Below, piece after piece: positions 7,060 to 16,078 of a stretch of DNA of 19,833 nt. Under the pieces are notes generated by a model. It saw only the letters and a program-made list of their open reading frames with translations. It ran no database searches and was not told the DNA's origin. This DNA comes from Clostridia bacterium (lineage in GTDB: Bacteria > Bacillota > Clostridia > Christensenellales > Borkfalkiaceae). A program made the translations under genes and the position numbers. The stretch lies in contig CAAFVM010000023.1 in NCBI GenBank assembly GCA_900766495.1, forward strand, positions 1 through 19,833. The letters run 5' to 3'. The number at the start of each line of letters is the position of its first letter. The stretch's first letter is position 1.

Positions 7060-9495
7060 TTATTTAACGGTTTTCAAATCCCAAATTTTATCGGCGTATT
7101 CGCGAATGCTTCTGTCGGCGGAGAACACGCCCGCGCTCGCGATGTTGTTAAGGCTCATTTTAGCCCACTTGGTTTTATCGGCGTAATCGGTTAAAATTTT
7201 GCCGCGGGCTTCTTTATACGCGCCGAAATCAGCCATGCACATATACGGGTCGGCAACAGGCGAACCTGTAAGCAGATAGTCTGCGATATTTGCAAAACTT
7301 TCGCCGTTAAAGCCTTTTTTAAGCGCTTCTATAATTCTGCGCAAACGCACGTTGTCGTTATAATAACGGCTGGCGTCATAGCCGCGATGCCAAAGCTCGT
7401 CTACCTCTTTTGCGGTAAGCCCGAATATATAAATGTTGTCAAGCCCCACGTTCTCGCTCATTTCTACGTTAGCGCCGTCAAGCGTACCCAAAGTGAGCGC
7501 GCCGTTAATCATAAATTTCATATTTCCGGTTCCGCTGGCTTCTTTGCCCGCCTGCGAAATCTGCTCGGAAACCTCGGTTGCGGGCATAAGTTTTTCCGCC
7601 ACCGTAACGCAATAGTCTTCTATATAGCAAACTTTAAGCTTTTCGCGAATGCGCTTGTCGGGGTTCTTATCTATATCGGCGGCAAGGAAACAGATAAGTT
7701 TAATAATCTGTTTTGCCATATAGTACCCGGGCGCGGCTTTCGCCCCGAAAATGTAAGTCTGCGGCTGTATATCGAGGTCGGGATTTTCTTTTAAGTCCTC
7801 GTATAAGTCGATTATCTGCATAACGTTCAGCAGTTGGCGCTTATATTCGTGCAACCTTTTCGCCTGAACGTCGAACAGAGTTTCGGGGTTCAGATTATTG
7901 CCGTCGCGCTTGTTCAAGAAGTCGGCAAGTTGTTTTTTCTTTATAAGTTTAATCTCGGCAAGACGTTTCAAAACGCTTTCGTCGTTTTCGTAAGCTTTGA
8001 ATTTAGAAAGTTCGGAAGCGTCCATAACGAATCCGTCGCCTATGCACTCGGTAAGAAGTGCCGAAAGTTCTTTGTTCGACTGGCAAAGCCATCTTCTGTG
8101 CGCAATGCCGTTGGTCACGTTTATAAACTTATCGGGCGTAAGCTCGTAAAAATCCTTGAATATGCTGTTTTTGATTATCTCGGTATGAAGAGCGGAAACG
8201 CCGTTCACCTTTTTCGAGGCTATAACGCACAGGTTAGCCATTTTTATCTGCCCGTGCGACATAACGCTCATTCTGTCGATTTTATCCCACTGTCCCGGAT
8301 ACTTATTCCACATCTCGCCGCAGAAACGAGCATTTATTTCTTTAATAATTCCGTAAATACGCGGCAATCTGCGTTCAAGCAAATCTTCGTTCCACTTTTC
8401 AAGAGCTTCGCTCATAACCGTGTGGTTGGTGTAAGCCATGGTGCGGGTAACTATATCCCACGCGCGCTCCCACGAATACCCGTATTCGTCCATAAGTATG
8501 CGCATAAGTTCGGGAATGGCAAGCGCGGGGTGCGTGTCGTTGATGTGAATGCTCGCCTTATCGGGAAGATTATCGAGCGTGCCGTAACGGTGAACGTGAT
8601 TGTAAATTATGTCTTGCAGCGACGCCGAAACCAGAAAATATTGCTGTTTAAGCCTTAACGACTTACCCTCGAAATGGTTGTCGGAGGGGTAAAGCACTTT
8701 GGAAATAAGTTCGGCTTCGCCCGCTTCCTGCATGCAACGCATATAATCGCCCTCGGAAAAAGAGCGCATATCGAACGACTTGCAGCTTTTAGCCGCCCAC
8801 AAACGCAAAATGGAAACAGCCTCGGAATTTTTGCCCGAAACCATCATATCGTAAGGCAGAGCTTCAACCTCGTTGCAGTCTACGTGTTTGATTTTTAAAC
8901 CGTTTTCAGTCCACTCTTCTTCAACGCGCCCGTCGAATTTAACGCGGAAAGTTTTGTCGCTTCTTTGGGTAAGCCATACTTCCCCGCCGGGCAGCCAGTT
9001 GTCGGGCAGTTCCATCTGCCAACCGTCAACTATTTTTTGCTTGAACAATCCGTATTCGTAGCGTATGGAATAACCCATCGTGGGGTAATCGAGGGTTGCG
9101 AGGGAATCGAGAAAGCACGCCGCAAGCCTGCCCAGACCGCCGTTGCCCAAACCCGCGTCGGGTTCGTTTTCATACAAGTCTTCGAGCGTGACTTTATAGC
9201 GTCTGAGCGCGCCGTTAAGCGCGTCTTCTATGCCGAGGTTGTAAACGTTGTTTTTAAGCGAACGCCCGAGCAAGAACTCCATGCAAAGGTAATATACCCT
9301 TTTGCCCTGCGCGTCCTTTACTTTATAATGGTAACTTTTGCGTTTTTCAAGCAGAATGTCGCGCACAGCCATAACCACGGCTTTGTAAAGTTGCTCGCTT
9401 GTGGCTTCTTTTGCGTTTACGCCGAAAAAGCGCGCAAGTTTACCCTGAATAATTTCGTCGGCTTCTTTTTTAGTAAGGTTAATTTTTTCAGCCAT
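7060..9495 (-). CDS. glgP: Glycogen/maltodextrin phosphorylase (GT35)
   Basis: The 811-residue enzyme removes glucose-1-phosphate from non-reducing ends of glycogen or maltodextrin using a pyridoxal phosphate cofactor. The cofactor lysine is K660 in EASGTGNMKFM, followed by the diagnostic NGALTLGTLDGANVEM. The N-terminal signature NEPDAGLGNGGLGRLAACFLDS and the substrate-site segment NDTHPALAIPELMR are intact, and the length is typical. The start at ATG 9495 has AAGGAG about 13 bases upstream, slightly far but the best available. It lies 142 bases after glgA and 59 before the GH13 gene, so polymer breakdown is co-oriented with synthesis. Phosphorylase activity is certain from the motifs. Preference for glycogen or for free maltodextrin cannot be read from the sequence. 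Confidence 0.97.
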   Translation of the reverse strand: MAEKINLTKKEADEIIQGKLARFFGVNAKEATSEQLYKAVVMAVRDILLEKRKSYHYKVKDAQGKRVYYLCMEFLLGRSLKNNVYNLGIEDALNGALRRYKVTLEDLYENEPDAGLGNGGLGRLAACFLDSLATLDYPTMGYSIRYEYGLFKQKIVDGWQMELPDNWLPGGEVWLTQRSDKTFRVKFDGRVEEEWTENGLKIKHVDCNEVEALPYDMMVSGKNSEAVSILRLWAAKSCKSFDMRSFSEGDYMRCMQEAGEAELISKVLYPSDNHFEGKSLRLKQQYFLVSASLQDIIYNHVHRYGTLDNLPDKASIHINDTHPALAIPELMRILMDEYGYSWERAWDIVTRTMAYTNHTVMSEALEKWNEDLLERRLPRIYGIIKEINARFCGEMWNKYPGQWDKIDRMSVMSHGQIKMANLCVIASKKVNGVSALHTEIIKNSIFKDFYELTPDKFINVTNGIAHRRWLCQSNKELSALLTECIGDGFVMDASELSKFKAYENDESVLKRLAEIKLIKKKQLADFLNKRDGNNLNPETLFDVQAKRLHEYKRQLLNVMQIIDLYEDLKENPDLDIQPQTYIFGAKAAPGYYMAKQIIKLICFLAADIDKNPDKRIREKLKVCYIEDYCVTVAEKLMPATEVSEQISQAGKEASGTGNMKFMINGALTLGTLDGANVEMSENVGLDNIYIFGLTAKEVDELWHRGYDASRYYNDNVRLRRIIEALKKGFNGESFANIADYLLTGSPVADPYMCMADFGAYKEARGKILTDYADKTKWAKMSLNNIASAGVFSADRSIREYADKIWDLKTVK

Positions 9496-9637
9496 TTTTT
9501 AACTTTTGCTCCTTTGCTCCGCTTGTCGGAATTGTTTTCTCGTCCGTTTCCCCTGCTACTTTATAGCGTTTTTTACAAAACGCGCGGCGACCGAACCTTT
9601 TAATTCCGCCGCCGAACGTTATTTACATAGTTTATTT

Positions 9638-11314
9638 TCAGCCGTTTATAAGTTTATCGTAAACGCTCTCATATTCGCGTGCTGATTTTTCCCAGCTGAA
9701 ATCGCTTTCAATAGCGCGCTTTACAATGCCGTTCCATTCGGGCTTATTGCCGAAAGTGAAAATAGCGTCCTTAATTACGTAAAGCATTTCGTGCGCGTTA
9801 TAGTTGGTGAACGCGAAGCCGTTGCCGCCGTCGCGCGAATCGTTATGCGCGATTATGCTGTCGGCAAGTCCGCCTGTTCTGCGAACCACGGGTACGGTAC
9901 CGTAACGGCAGGCAATCATTTGCGAAAGCCCGCACGGCTCTTGCCTCGACGGCATAAGCAGAATATCCGCGCCCGAATACAGCTTTGAAGCCATATCCTT
10001 ATTAAACGCGATAAGCGCGCGGCATTTTCCTTTGTAACGGGTTTCCATATATTTGAAGAAATTCTCGTAATCCACGTCGCCCTTGCCCAGCACCACCACC
10101 TGCACGTCTTCGCAAAGCAGTTCGTCAAGCACACGTTTAACAAGGTCTAACCCTTTATGCGCAACAAGGCGGGAAATCATAGCTATTACGGGAACGTCGG
10201 CGCGGACGGGAAGCCCCAGCATTTTTTGCAGTTCTTCTTTGCAAACCGCCTTACCGCTCATATCTTTTTCAGAATAGTTTTTAAACAGCGAGCCGTCGGT
10301 GGCGGGGTCGTTAAGTTCTTCGTCTATTCCGTTGAGTATGCCTTTAAGTTTGCCCGCATTGCGGTTTATTATTCCGTCAAGCCCGTGCGAGAAATAAGGA
10401 TTTTTAATTTCGTTCGCGTAAGTCGGGCTTACGGTGGTTAAATAATCGGTAAGTTCTATTGCGCCTTTCATAAGATTAAGGCATCCGTCGAATTCAATCG
10501 CCCAGCCTATACTTTCGGGAAAGCCGAACAAATCGCTTGCGGTTTCCATTCCGTATTTGCCCTGATATTCTATATTATGAATGGTAAACACGGTTTTAAC
10601 GCGGTCGAACCCGAACTTACCGGCGTAAAGCGAGTGCAGATATATAACCGTAGCCGCGGTTTGCCAGTCGTTGCAATGCAGAACGTCGGGATAATAACCG
10701 AGGTAACCCAAACTGTCGAGCACGGCTTTCGAGAAAAACGCGAAACGCTCGCCGTCGTCGAAATAACCGTAAAGATTATCGCGCTTGAAATAATATTCGT
10801 TGTCTATAAACAAATAGGTAACTTTGCCCTCGCGCAGGGTGAACAACCCGCAATATTGATTACGCCAGGCAAGCCCCACGTTAAAGTTGCCCACGAAATT
10901 CATGCGGGCGCGAACCGACGCGTCAATCTGCGCGTAAAGCGGCATTATCACGCTTACGTCGTAGTTGGCGTTTTCGGCAAGCTGTTTGGGAAGCGCGCCT
11001 ACAACGTCGGCAAGTCCGCCGGTTTTCACAAACGGAAGCCCCTCGGAAGCAACGAACATAACGCTTTTTTTGCGCTCGGTTTTAACGACTTTTATCTCTT
11101 CCGCCGCCGTTTCAATAGCCTCTGCTTTTTCTTCGGGCTGAACCGGTTTTATTTTCTTTTCTAACGCTTTAATTGTTTTGTTAACCGATTTCACGGTTTT
11201 TACCGCGGTTTTTTCAGCCGCCGCGGTAGTAGTTTTTTTAGCCGCGGTCTTTTTGGGTTTTACGGCTTTGCTTTCGCTTGTTTTTGCCTTTTGCACGGTT
11301 TTTTCCTCTTTCAT
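9638..11314 (-). CDS. glgA: Glycogen synthase (GT5, ADP-glucose type) with Lys-rich N-terminal extension
   Basis: The enzyme transfers glucose from ADP-glucose to the non-reducing end of an alpha-1,4-glucan. The GT5 core starts around residue 84 with SVMFVASEGLPFVKTGGLAD (K97 of KTGGL binds the sugar nucleotide). It includes the C-terminal MPSRQEPCGLSQMIACRYG motif with the E-x7-E type site and VRRTGGL. Residues 1-83 are unusual: a low-complexity extension with 23 lysines, rich in Ala, Thr and Glu, resembling histone H1-like tails. I chose ATG 11314 (558 residues) because GGAGG lies eight bases before it; an in-frame TTG at 11320 would be too close to that site. The gap to glgD is 125 bases and holds two small hairpins, one a CGGC-GCAA-GCCG tetraloop, without a T-run. 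Confidence 0.96.
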   Translation of the reverse strand: MKEEKTVQKAKTSESKAVKPKKTAAKKTTTAAAEKTAVKTVKSVNKTIKALEKKIKPVQPEEKAEAIETAAEEIKVVKTERKKSVMFVASEGLPFVKTGGLADVVGALPKQLAENANYDVSVIMPLYAQIDASVRARMNFVGNFNVGLAWRNQYCGLFTLREGKVTYLFIDNEYYFKRDNLYGYFDDGERFAFFSKAVLDSLGYLGYYPDVLHCNDWQTAATVIYLHSLYAGKFGFDRVKTVFTIHNIEYQGKYGMETASDLFGFPESIGWAIEFDGCLNLMKGAIELTDYLTTVSPTYANEIKNPYFSHGLDGIINRNAGKLKGILNGIDEELNDPATDGSLFKNYSEKDMSGKAVCKEELQKMLGLPVRADVPVIAMISRLVAHKGLDLVKRVLDELLCEDVQVVVLGKGDVDYENFFKYMETRYKGKCRALIAFNKDMASKLYSGADILLMPSRQEPCGLSQMIACRYGTVPVVRRTGGLADSIIAHNDSRDGGNGFAFTNYNAHEMLYVIKDAIFTFGNKPEWNGIVKRAIESDFSWEKSAREYESVYDKLING

Positions 11315-11439
11315 ATCCAAATCCTCCGCTGAATTTTTAATTTTTTACTTTTTTATTTCGGCTTGCGCCGTTTATGTTTTTTCGGTTATATTCCGAATTG
11401 TTTATTCTTTTGCTTTTTGGCGGTGCTTTTACTGTCGTT

Positions 11440-12555
11440 TTACAGCACGCTGCCTTTACCTATGAAGAACGGGTGATTTTCGCAACCGCTTAACTGCCGT
11501 CTGTCGCGGATTATAACGTTTTTATCGGTTATAATGCAGTTTACAAGCGCGTTTTCCCCAACAATAGTTCCCTGCATAAGCACCGAATTTCTGACCACGG
11601 TGCCCCTGCCTATTTTCACACCGCGGAATATAACGCTGTTATACACTTCGCCCTCTATCACGCAGCCGTCGGCAATCATGGAGTTTTTAACCACCGCGTT
11701 GTTACCATATTTGGTAGGCACGCTGTCTTTCACCTTAGTGTAAATACTGCCGCTGCCGAACAAGCTGTGGCGACGATTACGGTCGAGCAATTTCAGGTTT
11801 TCTTCGTAATACGACTGCATCGAGCAGATTTTTACGTAATATCCCTTGTGTTCGTAGCCGAAAACGCGCAGCCTGTTTATGTTCGCCGCAAGTATATCCG
11901 CCCCGAAATGGCGTTTGTTGTGCGCAGTGGCGTCGGCAATAAGGCTTTGCAACAAATCTTTGCGCATAATGCACACGTTGGTGTAAAGCTTAACGTCGCC
12001 GCTTTCTTTTTGCGGGTCGAAAGCTATATCGGTAACCCGCTCGCCGGCGTCGGTTTTTATAACGGCGTTGTTTGTACCCTCAAGCGAAGAAAACGCCTGT
12101 TTTACGTAAACCAACGTCATATCGGCGTTGTTTTTCTTGTGCGCTTCGAGCATAGGAGAAAAATCCATTGCGCAAACCGCGTCGCTGTCGGACATTATAA
12201 CGTATTCTTCGGTGGATTTAGCCAAAAATCCGGTAACCGTTTTTAACGCTTCAAGCCTGGTGGAGTAAAGTTTATTGCTTTCCTGCACGCCGAACGGAGG
12301 CAGAATTATAAGCCCGCCGTGCCGCCTTGCAAGGTCCCAGTCTTTACCGCTGCCAACGTGGTCCATAAGCGATTGATAGTTACTTTTGGTTATTACCCCT
12401 ACTTTCGACATTCCGCTGTTCACCATGCTCGAAAGCGCGAAGTCTATAAGTCTGTATCTTCCGCAGAACGGTATGGAAGCCATCGTGCGCCCTGCGGTGA
12501 GTTCGGGAACGTTACCGTCGTGTATGTTAGAAAAAATAATTCCTACAGCGTCCAT
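11440..12555 (-). CDS. glgD: GlgD, regulatory subunit of ADP-glucose pyrophosphorylase
   Basis: The 371-residue protein has the nucleotidyltransferase fold plus a C-terminal left-handed beta-helix (repeats such as NSVIFRGVKIGRGTVVRNSVLMQGTIV). It lacks the catalytic start of GlgC: the GGxGxRL loop is replaced by SNIHDGNVPELTAGR, and the KPAVPFGGKYR segment reads TMASIPFCGRYR. In Firmicutes GlgD forms a heterotetramer with GlgC and raises its activity. Its ATG is one base after the glgC stop and uses a GAGGGGG ribosome binding site inside the end of glgC, so translation is probably coupled to give balanced subunits. Identity rests on the missing signature and the gene pair. Confidence 0.95.
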   Translation of the reverse strand: MDAVGIIFSNIHDGNVPELTAGRTMASIPFCGRYRLIDFALSSMVNSGMSKVGVITKSNYQSLMDHVGSGKDWDLARRHGGLIILPPFGVQESNKLYSTRLEALKTVTGFLAKSTEEYVIMSDSDAVCAMDFSPMLEAHKKNNADMTLVYVKQAFSSLEGTNNAVIKTDAGERVTDIAFDPQKESGDVKLYTNVCIMRKDLLQSLIADATAHNKRHFGADILAANINRLRVFGYEHKGYYVKICSMQSYYEENLKLLDRNRRHSLFGSGSIYTKVKDSVPTKYGNNAVVKNSMIADGCVIEGEVYNSVIFRGVKIGRGTVVRNSVLMQGTIVGENALVNCIITDKNVIIRDRRQLSGCENHPFFIGKGSVL

Positions 12556-12556
12556 T

Positions 12557-13741
12557 TCACATATCCCCCTCTAATATTTTTCCGCATTCAACGATTTCGC
12601 CGTCTTTAACGGTAACCTGCCTGCCGAGCACGGTTATTGAAAGCTTTTCGCCCTCGCCGCCAACAACCGCGTTTTCGCCAACGATTACGTGTTCGTCGAT
12701 TATGCTGTTTATAACTTTCGCGCCTTTTTTAATAACGCTGCCGCTGAAAATAACGCTGTTTTTTACCTCGGCTCCCTCTTCCACCACTACGTTAGCCGAA
12801 AGCACCGAATTTTCAACGCTGCCGTAAATTTCGCACCCGAGCGCCATTATACTGCCCACGACGCGCCCGTTTTCGCCGATATAATGCGGCGGTGCAATAG
12901 GGTTACGCGAGTGAATCGTCCAACTTTGGTCGGTAATATCGAACTCGGGCTTGTCGCCGAGCAAGTCCATATTAGCTTCGTAAAGCGAGTTTATGGTTCC
13001 CACGTCTTTCCAGTATCCGCTGAAAACGTAGGCGTTCATATTGCAACCGTCGGCAAGCATTTTCGGCAGAACGTTTTTACCGAAGTCTTTCTGACTTTTC
13101 GAATCGAGTTCGTCCTCTTCGAGGTATTTATAAAGTTTATCGGCGGTGAACACGTAAATGCCCATCGACGCAAGGTCGCTTTTGGGTTTTGCGGGTTTTT
13201 CCTCGAAACAAACTATTCTGTTGTTCTCGTCAACGTTCACTATGCCGAAGCGCGAAGCTTCGCTCATGGGGACTTTGATGGTGGCAACCGTAACGTCGGC
13301 GCCGCTTTCTTTGTGCGAAGCCAGCATTTTTGCGTAGTTCATTTTATATATATGGTCGCCCGATAAAATGAGCACGTATTGCGGGTCGTAATTTTTAATA
13401 AACGGCAGATTCTGATAAATGGCGTTCGCGGTGCCTTTATACCATTCGGAGCCGTGTTTTGCCTGATAGGGCGAAAGAATATGTACTCCGCCGTACATTC
13501 TGTCTAAATCCCATGGCTGTCCGTTGCCGATATAGTCGTTAAGCACGAGCGGCTGATACTGCGTAAGCACGCCTACCGTGTCTATATCGGAATTTATGCA
13601 GTTGGAAAGCGGGAAATCGATGATGCGATATTTGCCGCCGAACGGAACGGCGGGTTTCGCTATCTTCGACGTGAGCGCATACAATCTGCTGCCTTGCCCT
13701 CCGGCAAGAAGCATCGCAACGCATTCTTTTCTTGCGAGCAT
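12557..13741 (-). CDS. glgC: Glucose-1-phosphate adenylyltransferase, catalytic subunit
   Basis: The 394-residue enzyme makes ADP-glucose and pyrophosphate from glucose-1-phosphate and ATP, the committed and usually regulated step of bacterial glycogen synthesis. The ATP loop LLAGGQGSRLYALT (11-24) and KPAVPFGGKYRIIDFPLSN (29-47) are intact. LSGDHIYKMNY and FEEKPAKPKSD carry the metal and sugar-phosphate site residues. The C-terminal beta-helix (VVEEGAEVKNSVIFSGSVI) is complete. ATG 13741 has AAGGAG 12 bases upstream. It is followed directly by glgD. A TATAAT box at 13850-13855 may give it a promoter apart from glgB. Hairpins AAGCCGA/TCGGCTT and TTCGG/CCGAA lie in its leader. Confidence 0.97.
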   Translation of the reverse strand: MLARKECVAMLLAGGQGSRLYALTSKIAKPAVPFGGKYRIIDFPLSNCINSDIDTVGVLTQYQPLVLNDYIGNGQPWDLDRMYGGVHILSPYQAKHGSEWYKGTANAIYQNLPFIKNYDPQYVLILSGDHIYKMNYAKMLASHKESGADVTVATIKVPMSEASRFGIVNVDENNRIVCFEEKPAKPKSDLASMGIYVFTADKLYKYLEEDELDSKSQKDFGKNVLPKMLADGCNMNAYVFSGYWKDVGTINSLYEANMDLLGDKPEFDITDQSWTIHSRNPIAPPHYIGENGRVVGSIMALGCEIYGSVENSVLSANVVVEEGAEVKNSVIFSGSVIKKGAKVINSIIDEHVIVGENAVVGGEGEKLSITVLGRQVTVKDGEIVECGKILEGDM

Positions 13742-13849
13742 TGTTTGTTTATTCTCCTTATCTTTTTTCGGTTATTGCCGAACAATATTTTTTATGTTTT
13801 CGCGCCGCAAGCCGATTTTTTCACTTTCGGCTTTTAACGCTAACGGACT

Positions 13850-13855
13850 ATTATA
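13850..13855 (-). promoter_or_regulatory. -10 box upstream of glgC
   Basis: A perfect TATAAT on the minus strand lies 109 bases upstream of the glgC ATG, at the edge of a dispersed repeat. At 17-base spacing the -35 reads TTCTGT, which is poor. It may be a weak or activator-dependent internal promoter of the glycogen cluster. Confidence 0.4.
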
Positions 13856-13868
13856 TTCTTCTATTTTC

Positions 13869-14004
13869 CATGACAGAATAAAAAATTGTGTCATTCCGAG
13901 CGAAACCTGGGAATCTCGTGGAAACGCTTCTTTCTAATTCCCCGCGACAGGGTTGTGCGTGTGTTTAGGTGTAGTGCCGCGAGGGTTAGGTTAGTGCCAC
14001 GCCC
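13869..14004 (+). repeat. Composite repeat island between glgB and glgC
   Basis: It combines, in order: an inverted repeat ATGACA/TGTCAT (13870-13894); the TGTCATTCCGAG...GGAAACG module (13889-13926), identical to 178-215; and a diverged CCCCGCG...CGCGAGGG hairpin element (about 13931-14000). The same order is seen at 178-291. It lies 26 bases past the glgB stop. No T-run follows on the minus strand, so transcripts from glgB may continue to glgC. Confidence 0.85.
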
Positions 14005-14030
14005 TGCATTACGAACGCCCGCCTCAAACA

Positions 14031-15902
14031 TTACTCCGTCTTTAACAAATACACAAACGAAAGCCTTGCTATGTCTACGCAAAGCGATTGTTTTTTACCG
14101 TGCGAGGATAAATTTTTAGTGGAATATGCGCGTTTTTTGAACTTGCCGTTTCCGCCCAGACTTACCGCGTCCGAATCGAAAACAATTTTATACTTGCCCT
14201 TTTCCGCGCCGAACCTGTAATTTTCAAGGTCAACGCCCGAAAAGTTCATTATGGCAATAAGCTTTTGCCCGTCTTTCGAAGCGCGTTCGTAAACCACAAC
14301 GTTGTTGGTGTTGTCGTCCGCCACCAGCCATTCGAAGCCGCTCCACGATTTTTCTATTTCGTAAAGCGCGGGCGTTTCTTTATAAAACGCATTCAGTTTT
14401 TTAACGAATTTAAAGAATTTGCGGTGCGCCTCGTAGTCGAGCAGAAAATACTCTATGCCCTCGTCGAACGCCCATTCTTTGAACTGCCCTATTTCGCTCC
14501 CCATAAAATTAAGTTTCTTTCCGGGGTGCGAGAACATATATCCGTAAAACACGCGGGCGTTAGCGAATTTATCGGCATACTCACCCGGCATTTTATCAAT
14601 AAGCGAACGCTTTCCGTGAACCACTTCGTCGTGCGAAACGGGAAGAATGAAATTTTCGGAAAAAGCGTACATCATCGAAAAAGTAAGCTTGTTGTGGCAA
14701 CCGCTTCTGAAATACGGGTCGGTTTGCATATACGACAAAACGTCGTTCATCCACCCCATATTCCACTTGAAATTAAAGCCCAGCCCGCCGTCGCTTACAG
14801 GCATGGTCACCATGGGAAACGCCGTGGATTCTTCGGCAATCATCATAACGCCCGCAAATTCAGAAAACACTGCGGTGTTAACCTTGCGCAAAAACGCAAC
14901 GGCTTGCTTGTTTATGTTGCCGCCCTCGTCGTTGGGGCGCCATTCGCCGTTTTTCCTGTCGTAATCGAGGTAGAGCATGGAAGCCACCGCGTCCACGCGC
15001 AACCCGTCCACGTGATATTTATCGAAAAAGAACACCGCCGACGAAGAAAGAAACGACTGCACCTCGGTTCTTCCGTAATCGAAAACGCGGGTTCCCCACC
15101 CCTTATGCTCGCGCATGAGCGGGTCGGAATATTCATACAAACAACCGCCGTCGAACTCGTAAAGCCCGTGCTCGTCTTTGGGAAAATGCGCGGGAACCCA
15201 GTCGAGTATAACGCCCAAACCCTTTTTATGACAGCAGTCGATAAAATACATAAAATCGTGCGGAGTACCGAACCGCGAAGTAATCGCGAAATACCCCGTA
15301 ACCTGATAGCCCCAACTGCCGTCGAACGGATATTCGGTTATGGGCATAAGCTCGATGTGAGTGTAGCCCGCTTCCGCGGCATAGGCGGGAAGTTCTTCGG
15401 CAAGCTCGCGATAAGAATAAAAATCGCCGCCCGCTTTTCTTTTCCAGCTGGCAAGATTAAGTTCGTAAATGTTTACGGGCGAAGAATAAACGTCGCTGTG
15501 CGCGCGCTTTTTCATATACTCGCCGTCCTGCCACTTATACCCCGAAAGGTCGTATATTTTCGAAGCGGTTTTCGGCGAAGTTTCGGCGTGAAAAGCATAG
15601 GGGTCGGCTTTAAAAACCGTTTTGCCGTTGCAGCCTTTTACGGCGTATTTGTAACTGTCGTAAACTTTAAGCCCTGCAATAAACAGCTCGTAAACGCCGC
15701 CGTCTTCCACGCGAACCATAGGATTTTTATTTTCGTCCCATTCGTTGAAATCGCCCACGACCGAAACGCCTTTCGCTTTCGGCGCGAAAACACGAAAAAA
15801 GACACCCGACTTTCCGTCCTTAACGCCTATATGGCTGCCCATATACTCGTATGACCGATAGTTAGTGCCCTGATGAAATAAATAAAGCGGTAAATTATCC
15901 AT
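14031..15902 (-). CDS. glgB: 1,4-alpha-glucan branching enzyme (GH13)
   Basis: The 623-residue enzyme cuts alpha-1,4-glucan chains and rejoins them as alpha-1,6 branches. An N-terminal CBM48-like domain (about 20-110, VGDFNEWDENKNPM) precedes the barrel. The branching-enzyme signatures are D234WVPAHF, DGLRVD304AVAS (nucleophile), MIAE357EST (acid/base) and LPVSHD425EVVHGK. The EWRPNDEGGNIN and WAFDEGIEYFLLDY segments are also typical. ATG 15902 has AGGAAAG close upstream. It is the first gene of the cluster after a strong promoter (16036-16064) and a 126-base leader. It is separated from glgC by 289 bases holding a repeat island. The C-terminal domain is slightly shorter than in long GlgB proteins, which carry an additional N1 domain. 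Confidence 0.97.
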   Translation of the reverse strand: MDNLPLYLFHQGTNYRSYEYMGSHIGVKDGKSGVFFRVFAPKAKGVSVVGDFNEWDENKNPMVRVEDGGVYELFIAGLKVYDSYKYAVKGCNGKTVFKADPYAFHAETSPKTASKIYDLSGYKWQDGEYMKKRAHSDVYSSPVNIYELNLASWKRKAGGDFYSYRELAEELPAYAAEAGYTHIELMPITEYPFDGSWGYQVTGYFAITSRFGTPHDFMYFIDCCHKKGLGVILDWVPAHFPKDEHGLYEFDGGCLYEYSDPLMREHKGWGTRVFDYGRTEVQSFLSSSAVFFFDKYHVDGLRVDAVASMLYLDYDRKNGEWRPNDEGGNINKQAVAFLRKVNTAVFSEFAGVMMIAEESTAFPMVTMPVSDGGLGFNFKWNMGWMNDVLSYMQTDPYFRSGCHNKLTFSMMYAFSENFILPVSHDEVVHGKRSLIDKMPGEYADKFANARVFYGYMFSHPGKKLNFMGSEIGQFKEWAFDEGIEYFLLDYEAHRKFFKFVKKLNAFYKETPALYEIEKSWSGFEWLVADDNTNNVVVYERASKDGQKLIAIMNFSGVDLENYRFGAEKGKYKIVFDSDAVSLGGNGKFKKRAYSTKNLSSHGKKQSLCVDIARLSFVYLLKTE

Positions 15903-16029
15903 TATATCTTTCCTGCCGTAACGCCGCGAATTTTTAGGTTCGACGGCGCGTTTTTCGTCCGTTTCAGCCGTTTTTTGCCTTTAACGCCGCGTTCGCATTC
16001 ACTGCGGTGGCGGCTGATGCTTTTATTAC
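15903..16029 (-). other. Structured leader of glgB
   Basis: From the predicted start near 16029 to the glgB ATG there are about 126 non-coding bases. On the minus strand TCAGCCG and CGGCTGA (7 bp) enclose a smaller CCGC/GCGG stem. This is followed by GACG/CGTC pairing and a GC-rich segment just before the ribosome binding site. There is no terminator T-run and it matches no riboswitch class that I recognise. It may simply be a stable leader. Confidence 0.35.
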
Positions 16030-16035
16030 CTTTGC

Positions 16036-16064
16036 ATTATACCGTACTTTTGCAAAAATTACAA
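16036..16064 (-). promoter_or_regulatory. Promoter of the glycogen cluster (glgB)
   Basis: On the minus strand TTGTAA (16059-16064) is followed after 17 bases by a perfect TATAAT (16036-16041). This is the strongest promoter between dxs and glgB and should start transcription near 16029. Confidence 0.85.
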
Positions 16065-16078
16065 TAGTTTTTGCAAAA
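16048..16078. promoter_or_regulatory. Paired TTTTGCAAAA palindromes at the glgB promoter
   Basis: The perfect 10-bp palindrome TTTTGCAAAA occurs at 16048-16057, inside the spacer, and at 16069-16078, just upstream of the -35. The two centres are exactly 21 bp apart, two helical turns, so proteins bound to both would face the same side. This is a plausible operator pair for sugar- or energy-dependent control. The regulator is unknown, and the A/T-rich arms make chance occurrence possible. Confidence 0.5.

Noticed and set aside
14265..15854. 529-codon open frame opposite glgB
   Set aside because: It is the complement of a fully convincing branching enzyme. Such antisense frames follow from the codon use and similar ones lie opposite most genes here.
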